Below the pieces are notes generated by a model. That model saw only the letters and a list, made by a program, of their open reading frames with translations, ran no database searches and had not been told where the DNA came from. Below are positions 34,361-43,121 of a DNA stretch of 64,000 nt, piece by piece. The stretch spans positions 62,001-126,000 of the forward strand of contig NZ_QVQH01000008.1 of the NCBI RefSeq assembly GCF_003428645.1. The letters are read 5' to 3'. The translations under genes and the position numbers were made by a program. The stretch comes from Geodermatophilus marinus. GTDB lineage: Bacteria > Actinomycetota > Actinomycetes > Mycobacteriales > Geodermatophilaceae. Each line of letters starts with the position of its first letter. Position 1 is the stretch's first letter.

Positions 34361-35301
34361 CGCCGGGCGATCCTCGGGTCGATCACGCTGTACAGCAGGT
34401 CCACCACCAGGTTGATGACGAGGAAGACGAGCGCGAACAGCAGGACGGCGCCCTGAAGCACCGGGTAGTCGCGGGCCTGCACCGACTGCAGCGCCAGCTG
34501 GCCCAGGCCCGGCCAGGCGAACACGATCTCCACGACCACCACCCCCGACAGCAGGTAGGCCAGCTGCACGCCGGTGACGGTGACCAGCGGCAGCAGGGCG
34601 TTGCGCAGCACGTGCCAGCCGAGCACCTGGCGGGTCGCCATGCCCTTGGCCTGCGCCGTCCGCACGTGGTCCTGGCCCAGCACCTCCAGCACGCTGGAGC
34701 GCACGAACCGGGTGATGACCGAGCCGGAGACCACGCCGGTCACGATCGCCGGCAGGATCAGCCGCTGCAGCCAGCCCAGCGGGTCCTCGGTGAGCGGCAC
34801 GTACCCGCCGGAGGGCAGCCAGCCCAGCGTCCCGGCGAAGATCAGGATGAGCACGATCGCCATCCAGAAATCCGGCACCGAGATGCCGAACTGGCTGAGC
34901 ACGGTGGCGCCCCGGTCGACCACCGACCGCGGGCGCAGCGCCGAGAGGGTGCCCAGCGGGACGGCGATCAGCAGCGCCACCAGGATCGAGGCGAACGCCA
35001 GCGTGAGCGTCGCCGGCAGCCGCTCCAGGACGAGCTGGGTGACCGGCTCGCCGCTGCGGAAGCTCACCCCCAGGTCACCGGTCAGCGCGTTGCCGGCCCA
35101 GGTGACGTACTGCTGGAGCACCGGCTGGTCCAGGCCGGAGCGCTCGAGCAGCGCGTCGTAGGTCTCCTGGGAGAAGCGGGTGCCCAGCGCGAGCCGGATC
35201 GGGTCGCCCGGCACCAGCTGGAGCAGCCCGAAGACGACCACGCTCACGCCGACCAGGACGACAGCGGCCTGGCCGACGCGGCGCAGCAGGTAACCGCCCA
35301 C
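34357..35301 (-). CDS. Dipeptide/oligopeptide ABC transporter permease (DppB-like)
   Basis: 314 residues with six membrane helices. The N-terminal MGGYLLRRVGQAAVVLVGVS and VFGLLQLVPGDPIRLALG are standard for DppB, as are the long periplasmic segment after helix 1, the EAA motif (DHVRTAQAKGMATRQVLGWH region) and the C-terminal LVINLVVDLLYSVIDPRIARR. The GTG start is 3 bases after the stop of the binding-protein gene, so translation is coupled. The stop takes part in the ATGA chain leading to the DppC-like gene. Confidence 0.92.
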   Translation of the reverse strand: MGGYLLRRVGQAAVVLVGVSVVVFGLLQLVPGDPIRLALGTRFSQETYDALLERSGLDQPVLQQYVTWAGNALTGDLGVSFRSGEPVTQLVLERLPATLTLAFASILVALLIAVPLGTLSALRPRSVVDRGATVLSQFGISVPDFWMAIVLILIFAGTLGWLPSGGYVPLTEDPLGWLQRLILPAIVTGVVSGSVITRFVRSSVLEVLGQDHVRTAQAKGMATRQVLGWHVLRNALLPLVTVTGVQLAYLLSGVVVVEIVFAWPGLGQLALQSVQARDYPVLQGAVLLFALVFLVINLVVDLLYSVIDPRIARR

Positions 35302-35304
35302 GGC

Positions 35305-36831
35305 TCAGGGCAGCTCGACGGTCTCGAAGTTGATCGCCTTGTCGGGTCGGATCTGGTACCCGGTCAGCCCCGGCGTCCAGGCCTGCACCACGTTCGGGTT
35401 GTACAGGTACAGGTAGGACACGTCGTCGACGATCAGCTGGACCGCCTGGTTGTACAGGTCGCGCCGGGCGTCCTCGTCGGTCTCCGTGGCCGCCTCGTTG
35501 AGCAGCCGGTCGACCTCGGGGTTGCTGTAGCCCTGGTAGTTGCTGGACCCGTCGGTGATGTGCTGCGCGTGGTAGTAGTCGAACGGGTCGATGTTGCCCA
35601 GCCAGCCCAGCATGAAGGCGTCGAAGTCGCCCTGGGCCTCCCGGTCCAGCCAGGTGGCGAAGTCCAGCGTCTCGACGTTGACGTTGATGCCGATCGGCTC
35701 GAGCTGGCTGGCGATCACCTGCGCGGCGGTCACCGTCTCGGGGAACTCGTCGGTGACCATCAGGCCCATCTCGATCGGCAGCGGCACGCCGGACTGCTCG
35801 AGCAGCTGGCGGGCGGCGTCCTGGTTCGTGTCGAAGGGCGCGTAGTCCGAGGCGTAGAAGTTGTCCTCGGGGATCGCGGTCTGGTTCGGCTGGGCCGCCT
35901 CGAAGCGGGCGGCCTCGGTGACCGCGGCCCGGTCGACGGCGGTGGCGACGGCCCGGCGCACGTCGCGGTTGTCGAACGGCGGCCGGTCGTAGTTCATCGT
36001 CATGTACCAGTAGTCGACGCTGGGGATGCTCTGGAGCTCGACGCCCTCCTCGCTCTCCAGCGCGCTGACCTGCTGCGGCGGGATGTTGTCGGTCCAGTCC
36101 ACCTCGCCGTTCTGCAGCGCGGTCAGCGCCGCGGCGGGCTCGGTGATGTAGCGGAACTCCACCCCGTCGACCGTCGGCGCGCCGCCCCAGTAGTCCTCGT
36201 AGGCGGTGAGCACGGTGCTGCCGGCGTCGGAGCTCTCCAGCTGGAAGGGGCCGGTGCCGATCGCCTCGGTGGTGAGGTCGACCTGGTCGGCCGCGCCCTC
36301 GGGGAGGATCGCCATGCCCTTGAAGCCGCCGATGAGCGCGGGCAGGTTCGGCGTCGGCTGGGTGACCCGGATCTCCACCGTCTGCGGGTCGACGGCCTCC
36401 ACCGACTCCACCGTCGCGAAGCGGTAGGCGTTGTTGAGCTGCTCGTCGATGATCCGGTTGTAGGAGTAGACGACGTCGGCGGCGTCGAACTCGCTGCCGT
36501 CGTGGAAGGTGACGTCGTCCCGGAGCGTGAAGGTCCAGGTCAGGCCGTCCTCGCTGGTCTCCCACCCGGTGGCCAGGCTGGGCTCCATCGTGAGGTCCTC
36601 GGCGTTGGGGACCACGAGGGTGTCGTAGACGTTCTCCAGCACCTGGAAGCTCGGGTAGGCGCTGGTGACGTGCGGGTCGAGCTGGTCGGGCTGGGCGCTC
36701 ACCGCGGCCACCAGAACGTTCTCGCCCCCGCCGCCGCCTCCCCCGCCGGTGTCGACGCTCTCCCCGCCCGAGCAGGCGGTGAGCAGCAGGGCGCCGGCCG
36801 CGACCGACGACAGCGTTCGAGGAGCACGCAC
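35305..36831 (-). CDS. Peptide ABC transporter substrate-binding lipoprotein (SBP family 5)
   Basis: 508 residues. Lipoprotein signal VRAPRTLSSVAAGALLLTAC with Cys20, a short Gly-rich linker, then the family 5 binding fold: PDQLDPHVTSAYPSFQVLENVY, GLTWTFTLRDDVTFHDGSEFDAADVVYS, IGTGPFQLES, NYDRPPFDNRDVRRAVATAVDR, and WLGNIDPFDYYHAQ. The GTG at 36831 has GGAGG 5 bases upstream. It is first in a five-gene uptake operon. Because ligand specificity in this family is broad, the substrate (peptide, or another small molecule, as in some family-5 proteins) is uncertain. Confidence 0.92.
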   Translation of the reverse strand: MRAPRTLSSVAAGALLLTACSGGESVDTGGGGGGGGENVLVAAVSAQPDQLDPHVTSAYPSFQVLENVYDTLVVPNAEDLTMEPSLATGWETSEDGLTWTFTLRDDVTFHDGSEFDAADVVYSYNRIIDEQLNNAYRFATVESVEAVDPQTVEIRVTQPTPNLPALIGGFKGMAILPEGAADQVDLTTEAIGTGPFQLESSDAGSTVLTAYEDYWGGAPTVDGVEFRYITEPAAALTALQNGEVDWTDNIPPQQVSALESEEGVELQSIPSVDYWYMTMNYDRPPFDNRDVRRAVATAVDRAAVTEAARFEAAQPNQTAIPEDNFYASDYAPFDTNQDAARQLLEQSGVPLPIEMGLMVTDEFPETVTAAQVIASQLEPIGINVNVETLDFATWLDREAQGDFDAFMLGWLGNIDPFDYYHAQHITDGSSNYQGYSNPEVDRLLNEAATETDEDARRDLYNQAVQLIVDDVSYLYLYNPNVVQAWTPGLTGYQIRPDKAINFETVELP

Positions 36832-36907
36832 GGGGACCTCCGGGGATTCGGCGGTTCGTCGTCCGCCCTCGACCCTGACCCCGCGGCGGCCACCTCGCAG
36901 GTCGAAG

Positions 36908-36937
36908 CCGTGATCGTTGCCTGCCCGTGATCGTTGC
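36908..36937 (-). promoter_or_regulatory. Paired direct repeats upstream of the ABC operon
   Basis: On the minus strand CAACGATCACGG occurs twice, about 18 bases apart, some 80-105 bases before the binding-protein start. Direct repeats at this spacing on one face of the helix can be operator sites. They also resemble the GTGATCATGG ends of the 70-bp element, so they could be decayed remnants of it. Confidence 0.35.
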
Positions 36938-36980
36938 GCACGACCGGCCGCCGCCCCGTCGACGGCCGCCCTCCCGCGCG

Positions 36981-37036
36981 CCCCCTCCCCGCGGCCCCCT
37001 CCCCGCGGCCCCCTCCCCGCGGCCCCCTCCCCGCGG
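36981..37036. repeat. 14-bp tandem repeat
   Basis: Four perfect copies of CCCCCTCCCCGCGG running directly into copy 4 of the 70-bp element. Together with the direct repeats upstream of the ABC operon, they account for most of the 325-base gap between the binding-protein gene and the amidase. Confidence 0.85.
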
Positions 37037-37105
37037 TGATCATGGGGGTCTTGCACGGGACACGGGTCGACACGCCGCGCGGGCGTGCCAGAGCCCCATG
37101 ATCAC
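37036..37105 (+). repeat. 70-bp palindromic element, copy 4
   Basis: Begins GTGATCATGGGGGTCTTGC and ends AGCCCCATGATCAC, with GACACGGGTCGACACGCC and GGCGTGCC inside. It lies between the amidase stop and the ABC operon. Copy 5 lies on the other side of the amidase in the same orientation. Confidence 0.88.
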
Positions 37106-37156
37106 GGCGGCGCAGCGGCCCCGGGCGGGTCGGGGGCCGCCCGGGGCAGGGGCGGC

Positions 37157-38707
37157 TCAGGCCGGGGCGGCCGCGCGGTCGGCCGGGCGCGGGAAGCCGC
37201 CGACGAGCTGCTCGAAGGCGTGCGCGACCCGCAGGCAGGTGGCGTCCTCGAACCGCCGGCCGACCAGCATCATGCCGACCGGCAACCCGTCCGACAGCCC
37301 CGCCGGGACGCTCGTCGCCGGGTGCCCGCTGACGTCGAACGGCGCGCAGTTGACGATCATCTCCAGCCCGCGGGCGATGCGGATCTCGAGCGGGTCGTCC
37401 GGCGCGGGGATCTCCGGGGCCACCATCGGCACCGTGGGCAGCACGAGCAGGTCGACGTCGGCCAGCGCCCGGTCGTACTGCCGGCGGACCTCCGCGCCCA
37501 GGTTCTGCGCCATCGCGTAGTGCCGGGTGTGCTCCCGCTCGGCCGACCAGCGGCCGGCCAGCGCGACGAGGGTGACCGTGGGCGACCAGCGGTCGGTCAC
37601 CTCGCGCCGGCGGCGGCCGTAGTGCGCGATGAGCTCGGGGTCGTAGCGCCCCTCCCAGTTCTGGCCGTACCCGTTGCCCTCGATCATCTGCACGGTCGCG
37701 CCGTCGGTGGCGATCACGTTCCAGACGTGCAGCGCGTGCCGGTGCCAGGGCAGCTCCAGCTCGACGACGTCGACGCCCAGCTCGCCCAGCCGCCGGGCGG
37801 CGGCCCGCACGGTGTCGTCGACGCCGGGCTCGGACAGCTCCGCCCAGCCGAAGCCATCGGTCAGGACCCCGACGCGCAGCCCGCGGACGTCGCCGTCCAG
37901 GGCCGCCGCGTAGCCACCCGCCTGCAGGTCGGCCGGCTGCCGGGGGTCGTGCCCGTCGCGCCCGGCGAGGACGTCGAGCATCGTCGCGGCGTCGGCCACC
38001 GTGCGGGTCATGGGGCCGAGGTGGTCGAGGGTCAGCTCGATGGGGAACGCGCCGGTGTAGGGCACCAGGCCGTGCGTGGGCTTGTGCCCCACGATCCCGC
38101 AGAACGCCGCCGGCATGCGGATCGACCCGCCCTGGTCGCCGCCGATGGCCAGGTCGACCGCGCCCGAGGCGACCAGCGCGGCGCTGCCACTGGAGCTGCC
38201 GCCGGTGGTGCGGGTGGGGTCCCACGGGTTGCGGACCGGGCCGGTCACCGACGTGTGGCTGCCGCCGGAGAAGCAGAGGTCCTCGCAGACCGCCTTGCCG
38301 GTGATGCGGGCCCCGGCCTCGAGCAGCCGGGTGACGACGGTGGCGTCCTCGGACGGGACGAACCCCTCGACGGTGTGCGACCCGTTCATCATGGGCACGC
38401 CGGCGACCGCGACGTTGTCCTTGACCGCGACCGTGCGGCCGGCCAGCGGACCGGAGCCGGCACCCGGGATGTCGGTGGTGACGTACCAGGCGCCGAGCGG
38501 GTTGTCGGCGTCGCCCGGCCGGTTGCTGGGCCGGTCCACCGGCGCCTGCCGCTCCAGCGTGGCGTGCAGCTCCTCGACCGCGTCGTAGGAGGACAGCGCG
38601 CCGGCCACGAGCGTGGTCCAGGTCGCCACCTCCCCCGGCGGCAGCTCGATCCCGTAACCGGCCGCGAGGGCGGCCACCTCGTTCTCGTCCGGCGGTCGTA
38701 CGGGCAC
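37157..38707 (-). CDS. Amidase-signature enzyme (Rhodococcus-type amidase)
   Basis: 516 residues. The catalytic triad positions are intact: Lys96 in TVAVKDNVA, Ser171 in [12 protein letters not shown] and Ser195 in [13 protein letters not shown]. This numbering equals that known for the amidase of Rhodococcus sp. N-771 (Lys96-Ser171-Ser195), and overall length and N-terminus agree, so it probably hydrolyses aliphatic or aromatic amides to acids and ammonia. In rhodococci it follows nitrile hydratase; none is visible here. The GTG start has AGGAGG 7 bases upstream. Copies 4 and 5 of the 70-bp element flank it closely. Confidence 0.9.
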   Translation of the reverse strand: MPVRPPDENEVAALAAGYGIELPPGEVATWTTLVAGALSSYDAVEELHATLERQAPVDRPSNRPGDADNPLGAWYVTTDIPGAGSGPLAGRTVAVKDNVAVAGVPMMNGSHTVEGFVPSEDATVVTRLLEAGARITGKAVCEDLCFSGGSHTSVTGPVRNPWDPTRTTGGSSSGSAALVASGAVDLAIGGDQGGSIRMPAAFCGIVGHKPTHGLVPYTGAFPIELTLDHLGPMTRTVADAATMLDVLAGRDGHDPRQPADLQAGGYAAALDGDVRGLRVGVLTDGFGWAELSEPGVDDTVRAAARRLGELGVDVVELELPWHRHALHVWNVIATDGATVQMIEGNGYGQNWEGRYDPELIAHYGRRRREVTDRWSPTVTLVALAGRWSAEREHTRHYAMAQNLGAEVRRQYDRALADVDLLVLPTVPMVAPEIPAPDDPLEIRIARGLEMIVNCAPFDVSGHPATSVPAGLSDGLPVGMMLVGRRFEDATCLRVAHAFEQLVGGFPRPADRAAAPA

Positions 38708-38780
38708 GGTGGGCCTCCTGGAGCGCGGGAGCCCGACGCTAGCGACCCGCCGCGGCCCGGTCCATCCCGGCAGCGGCCGG

Positions 38781-38820
38781 CCCCCTCCTCCGCCGTGCGG
38801 CCGCCCCCTCCTCCGCCGTG
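38781..38820. repeat. Two 17-bp direct repeats abutting 70-bp element copy 5
   Basis: CCCCCTCCTCCGCCGTG occurs at 38781-38797 and 38804-38820. The second copy runs into the start of copy 5, sharing its GTG. Confidence 0.8.
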
Positions 38821-38887
38821 ATCATGGGGTTCTTGCCCGCGGACACCCCGGGAGCGGCGCGTCGGCGGGCGAGAAGCCCATGATCAC
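38818..38887 (+). repeat. 70-bp palindromic element, copy 5
   Basis: Begins GTGATCATGGGGTTCTTGCC and ends AGCCCATGATCAC. The interior is the most diverged of the five. The right end is duplicated: GATCACCGCGG occurs twice in tandem from 38882. It lies in the divergent gap between the amidase and the enoyl-reductase-like gene. Confidence 0.85.
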
Positions 38888-39003
38888 CGCGGGATCACCG
38901 CGGGAGGGCCGCGGGGAGGGCCGGGGGGAGGCGCGGTTCGGGGAGGCCCGAGGGAGGCCGGGCGAGGATGGCCGCGCGCTGCCGCCCGGGCGAGGATGGC
39001 CGG

Positions 39004-40224
39004 GTGACCACCACCTCCGACGTCGTCGTCTACGGCGCCACCGGGTTCGTCGGCCGCCTGCTGGCCGCCCACCTGGCCGTGCACGCCCCGTCCGGCACGC
39101 GCATAGCGCTGGCCGGGCGCTCCGAGCAGCGGCTCGCCGAGGTCCGGGCCGGGCTGCCGCCGGCCGCGCACGACTGGCCGCTGGTGGTGGCCGACTCCGG
39201 CGACCCGGGCTCCGTGGCCGCCATGGCCGCGGGCACCCGGGTGGTGGCGACCACCGTCGGCCCCTACGCGCGGCACGGCCTGCCCGTGGTCGAGGCCTGC
39301 GCCCGGGCCGGGACCCACTACGCCGACCTCACCGGCGAGGTCCTCTTCGTCCGGGAGGCGATCGACCGCTTCGACGCGGCGGCCCGGGAGAGCGGAGCCC
39401 GCCTCGTGCACGCCTGCGGGTACGACTCGGTGCCCTCGGACCTCTCCGTGCTGCTGCTCGCCCGGCGGGCCGCCGCCGACGGGGCGGGCGGGCTCACCGA
39501 CGTCCGCCTCGTGGCCACCGCCCGCGGCGGGATCAGCGGCGGCACGGTCGACTCGCTGCGCGGCCAGCTGGAGGCCGTGCGCCGGGACCCGGCCGCGCGC
39601 CGGCTGGCGGCCGACCCCCACGCCCTCTCCCCCGACCGGGACGCCGAACCCGCGACCCGCCAGCCCGCGGACGCCGGGCCGCCGGCCCGCACCCGCGACG
39701 GCGTCTGGACCGCCCCGTTCGTGATGGCGCCGTTCAACACCCGGGTCGTGCGCCGCAGCAACGCCCTGCAGGACTGGGCGTACGGCCGCGGCCTGCGCTA
39801 CGGCGAGGCGATGGGCTGCGGGCGCGGCCCGCTCGGCGCGGCCTCCGCGGTGGCCCTCACCACGGGGCTGGCCGCCGGTCTGGCCGCGATGAGCCTGCCG
39901 CCCGCCCGCGCGCTGCTGGACCGGGTGCTCCCCGCCCCGGGCAGCGGGCCGGGCGAGCGCACCCGCAGCCGCGGCTGGTTCCGCATGGAGGTGGACGCGC
40001 AGACCGAGAGCGGCCGCCGGTACCGGGCGACCGCGGCCGGCCCGGGGGACCCGGGGTACGCCGCCACCGCCGTCATGCTCGGGCAGGCCGTCCTCGCGCT
40101 GGCCGGGGACGGGGACCGGCTGCCGGAGCGCGCCGGGTCCCTCACCCCCGCCACCGCGCTCGGCGAGCCGCTGGTGGAGCGGCTGCGCGCCGCCGGGCAC
40201 ACCTACGAGGTCGCCGCGGGCTGA
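39004..40224 (+). CDS. Saccharopine dehydrogenase-like / trans-acting enoyl reductase-type protein
   Basis: 406 residues. The N-terminal Rossmann fold reads VVVYGATGFVGRLLAAHL and continues VATTVGPYARHGLPVVEACARAGTHYADLTGE, the pattern of actinobacterial relatives of mycobacterial trans-acting enoyl reductases (Rv2449c, Rv2953). These are NAD(P)-dependent lipid enzymes, but this genome segment has no polyketide synthase for it to assist, so its substrate is open. The GTG start follows GAGGA within a short duplicated stretch (GCGAGGATGGCCG twice). Its 3' end overlaps the opposing phosphatase gene by 22 bases. Confidence 0.8.
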   Translation: MTTTSDVVVYGATGFVGRLLAAHLAVHAPSGTRIALAGRSEQRLAEVRAGLPPAAHDWPLVVADSGDPGSVAAMAAGTRVVATTVGPYARHGLPVVEACARAGTHYADLTGEVLFVREAIDRFDAAARESGARLVHACGYDSVPSDLSVLLLARRAAADGAGGLTDVRLVATARGGISGGTVDSLRGQLEAVRRDPAARRLAADPHALSPDRDAEPATRQPADAGPPARTRDGVWTAPFVMAPFNTRVVRRSNALQDWAYGRGLRYGEAMGCGRGPLGAASAVALTTGLAAGLAAMSLPPARALLDRVLPAPGSGPGERTRSRGWFRMEVDAQTESGRRYRATAAGPGDPGYAATAVMLGQAVLALAGDGDRLPERAGSLTPATALGEPLVERLRAAGHTYEVAAG

Positions 40225-42953
40225 TCCAGCCGCAGGGCGAGCAGCGCGACGTCGTCCTCGGCGTCGGGGAGGAACAGCTCGGCGAGCACGCGGTCGCACA
40301 GCTCCTCCAGCGGGAGGTGCGCGTGCGCCCGCAGCGCCCCGACCAGCTCGGCGGTGCCGGTGTCCAGGTCGCGGTCGCGCCGCTCCACCAGCCCGTCGGT
40401 GTGCAGCAGGAGGGTGCTGCCCGGGGGCAGATCGCTGACCCGCTCGGTGCGCGGGGTGGCCGGGTCGACCCCGAGCAGCAGGTCGGCCGGCCGCCCCCCG
40501 AGCACCTGCACCCGGCCGCCGGGCGCTACCAGCAGCGGCGGCGGGTGGCCGGCGCTCGACCAGCGCAGCCGGGCGGGGACGCCGTCCGGGTCGCCGTCGC
40601 CGGATTCCAGCCGGGCGACCAGGGCGGTCGCCAGCGCCTGGAGCTCCAGGCCCTCGACGGCGCGGTCCAGCTGGGTCAGCACCTGCGCGGGTGACCCGCC
40701 GCCGGCGTAGCTGATGCCGCGGAGCAGGCCGCGCAGCTGCCCCATCGCGGCCGCGGCGCGGCTGTCGTGGCCGGCGACGTCGCCGATGGCCAGCACCGTG
40801 GACCCGCCGGGCTCGAGGAAGGCGTCGTACCAGTCCCCGCCGATCTCGGCCCCGGCGGCCGCGGGCACGTAGCGCACGACGATCGAGCAGTGCCGGGGCT
40901 GCGGCGGCGCGGTGAGCATGCTGTGCTGCAGCGCACCGGCCAGCTCGCGCTGCTGGCCGTGCAGGCGGGCGTGGTGCAGGGAGAGCCCGGCGCGCCGGCC
41001 GATCTCGGCCGCGGTCTGCACCTGCGCGTCGGTGAGCGGTCCGCGGCCGTCGGCGGAGAACAGGCCCAGCGCACCCAGCGTCTGCCCCCGCGCCGTCAGC
41101 GGGACGATGACCCCGGACGCGAGGCCGAGCCGGACGGCCAGCTCCCGCGTCGCCGGGTCGGGCAGGGCCCGCTCCAGGCGCTCGGCGCTGATCCGCGGCA
41201 GCCGCAGCGGCCGGCCGGTGCTGGTGACCACGCGGGCGGCCGCCTGCTCGGTCATGCCGACGACCATCTGCCGGACGTAGCGCTCCAGCTCGGCGCGCAG
41301 CTGCGGGTCGCGGTGCGCCGACGCCAGCTCGTGGTGCCGGCCCTGCTCGTCGGTGACGACCAGCCAGCACCAGTCCCCGAGCGCGGGGACGACGAGGTCG
41401 GCCAGCTGCCGCACCTGCGCGGTGACCTCCAGGCTGCCGGAGAGCACCCGGCCGGCGTCGGCCAGCAGCTGCAGCCGCGCGGTGGCCTCCCGCATCGCGG
41501 CGACCGCCTCGCCGCGGGCCGCGTCGGCGTGCAGCCGCGAGGAGGTCAGCGCGATCTGCGCGGCGAGCGCCTCGAGCAGCTCGACGTCCTCGGCGCGGAA
41601 GGCGTGGTCGGTGTGCCAGACGACGACGAAGGAGCCGATCAGCCGCCCGCCCACCCGCAGCGGGAGGGCGGCCAGGGCGCGGATGCCGAGCAACGCCTGC
41701 ACCCGGCCCATCGCCGGGAAGCGCGCCGCGGCGGCCGCGGGGTCGGGGAACAGGAGCGGCTCCCCGTGCCGGGCCACCCACTGGGTGGGCAGCTCGTCGT
41801 CCAGCGGCACCTCCAGCCCGCCCTCCGGCAGGTGGAGGTCGGCCGCGCTGGCCACCTCGTCCACGAGGCGGCGGGACAGGTGCGCGTACAGCCGGCCGTC
41901 GCGCGGGTCGACGACGGCGAGGCCGACGGCGTCCGCCCCGACCACCTCCGCGCCCCGCAGGGCGATCTCGGCCAGCTCGGCCATGCGGGTGCCGTGCGCG
42001 AGCTGCGCGGCGACCTCGGCCACGGCGGCCGCCCGGCGGACGGCGGAGAGCTGCTGCTCGGCCTGGTCGCGGGCGTCGGTGACGTCCACGACCGTGCCCA
42101 GGATGCGGTCGGGCCCGCCGTCCGGGCCGGTGAGCACGCGGCCGCGGCTGATCGTCCAGCGCAGCCCGCCGTCGGCGCGCAGCACGCGCAGCTCGACCGT
42201 GTACTGCGCTCGGGCGGCCACCGCCGCGCCCATGGCCTCGGCGGCGCGCTCCTGGTCCTCGGGGTGCACGTGCTCGGCGAAGAGCCGGTCCAGGGGCAGC
42301 CGCGTGGCGTCGTCCAGGCCGAAGATCGCCGCGCAGCGGGCGTCCCAGTCGATGTGCCCGGCCCGCAGGTCGACCTCCCAGATGCCGACCGACCCGGCCT
42401 CCAGGGCGACGTCGAGGCGGGTGAGCGAGGCGTCGACGGCCGCGCGGACCGCCGGCAGCTCGAGCTCGGCGACCACGGAACCGGCGAGCGCCGCGAGCAG
42501 CGCGGGGTCGTCGTCCGCCCAGGCGCGCGGGACGGCGTCGTGCACCGACAGCGCCCCCACCGCGTCGCCCGCGGCAGTGGACAGGGGGACTCCGAGGTAG
42601 GCGCCCAGCCGGCCGGACCGCACACCGGGCAGACCCGCCGCCACCGGGTCGGTGGCGGCGTCGGCCACGACCAGCGGCGCGCCGCGACGCACCGTCTCCA
42701 CCGCCAGGGGGCCGGTCAGCTGCGCGGGGCCGCCGGCCGTCTCCGGCGACAGGCCGTACCCACCGACGACCACCGGCCGGTCGGTGACCAGCGTGATCGT
42801 CGCCCGCGCGGCACCGAGCAGCCGCGCGGCCAGCCCGGCCAGCCGGTCCGCGGCGACCGGGTCGGGCCCCTCAGCCAGCAGCCGGCGGGCCGCGGCGACA
42901 CGACCGGGGTCGCCGCGGACGCCCGGCTGCTCGGCCGGCGTCGCGGGGAGCAT
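40203..42953 (-). CDS. GAF/PAS sensor PP2C-type (SpoIIE) serine phosphatase
   Basis: 916 residues. Domains in order: a GAF-like domain (about 20-165), a PAS fold with its C-terminal motif (about 175-300; WEVDLRAGHIDW, ELRVLRADGGLRW), a second GAF (about 310-455), a third GAF (about 475-640), and a SpoIIE-type PP2C phosphatase (about 655-910) with GGDWYDAF, IGDVAGHDSRAAAAM, TDGLVERRDRD and EDDVALLAL. All metal-binding acids appear present. There are no membrane segments, so it is a cytoplasmic sensor. Such proteins dephosphorylate STAS antagonists; STAS genes are 15 kb away, so a link is only possible. The ATG follows AGGAGGGGCC. Confidence 0.88.
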   Translation of the reverse strand: MLPATPAEQPGVRGDPGRVAAARRLLAEGPDPVAADRLAGLAARLLGAARATITLVTDRPVVVGGYGLSPETAGGPAQLTGPLAVETVRRGAPLVVADAATDPVAAGLPGVRSGRLGAYLGVPLSTAAGDAVGALSVHDAVPRAWADDDPALLAALAGSVVAELELPAVRAAVDASLTRLDVALEAGSVGIWEVDLRAGHIDWDARCAAIFGLDDATRLPLDRLFAEHVHPEDQERAAEAMGAAVAARAQYTVELRVLRADGGLRWTISRGRVLTGPDGGPDRILGTVVDVTDARDQAEQQLSAVRRAAAVAEVAAQLAHGTRMAELAEIALRGAEVVGADAVGLAVVDPRDGRLYAHLSRRLVDEVASAADLHLPEGGLEVPLDDELPTQWVARHGEPLLFPDPAAAAARFPAMGRVQALLGIRALAALPLRVGGRLIGSFVVVWHTDHAFRAEDVELLEALAAQIALTSSRLHADAARGEAVAAMREATARLQLLADAGRVLSGSLEVTAQVRQLADLVVPALGDWCWLVVTDEQGRHHELASAHRDPQLRAELERYVRQMVVGMTEQAAARVVTSTGRPLRLPRISAERLERALPDPATRELAVRLGLASGVIVPLTARGQTLGALGLFSADGRGPLTDAQVQTAAEIGRRAGLSLHHARLHGQQRELAGALQHSMLTAPPQPRHCSIVVRYVPAAAGAEIGGDWYDAFLEPGGSTVLAIGDVAGHDSRAAAAMGQLRGLLRGISYAGGGSPAQVLTQLDRAVEGLELQALATALVARLESGDGDPDGVPARLRWSSAGHPPPLLVAPGGRVQVLGGRPADLLLGVDPATPRTERVSDLPPGSTLLLHTDGLVERRDRDLDTGTAELVGALRAHAHLPLEELCDRVLAELFLPDAEDDVALLALRLDQPAATS

Positions 42954-43121
42954 GGCCCCTCCTCGGCGGTCGTGCGGGACACGGGTGCTCCGCGTCGCCG
43001 CCATGCTGGCACGAGGAGGGCCCCCGGATCGTGACCGCCACCACGACCGTACGTCCCCCGGACGGGTGGGACCCGACCCCTGCGGCGTGCCGCGGCGGCC
43101 GGCCCGTGCCGATGGAGGGGC

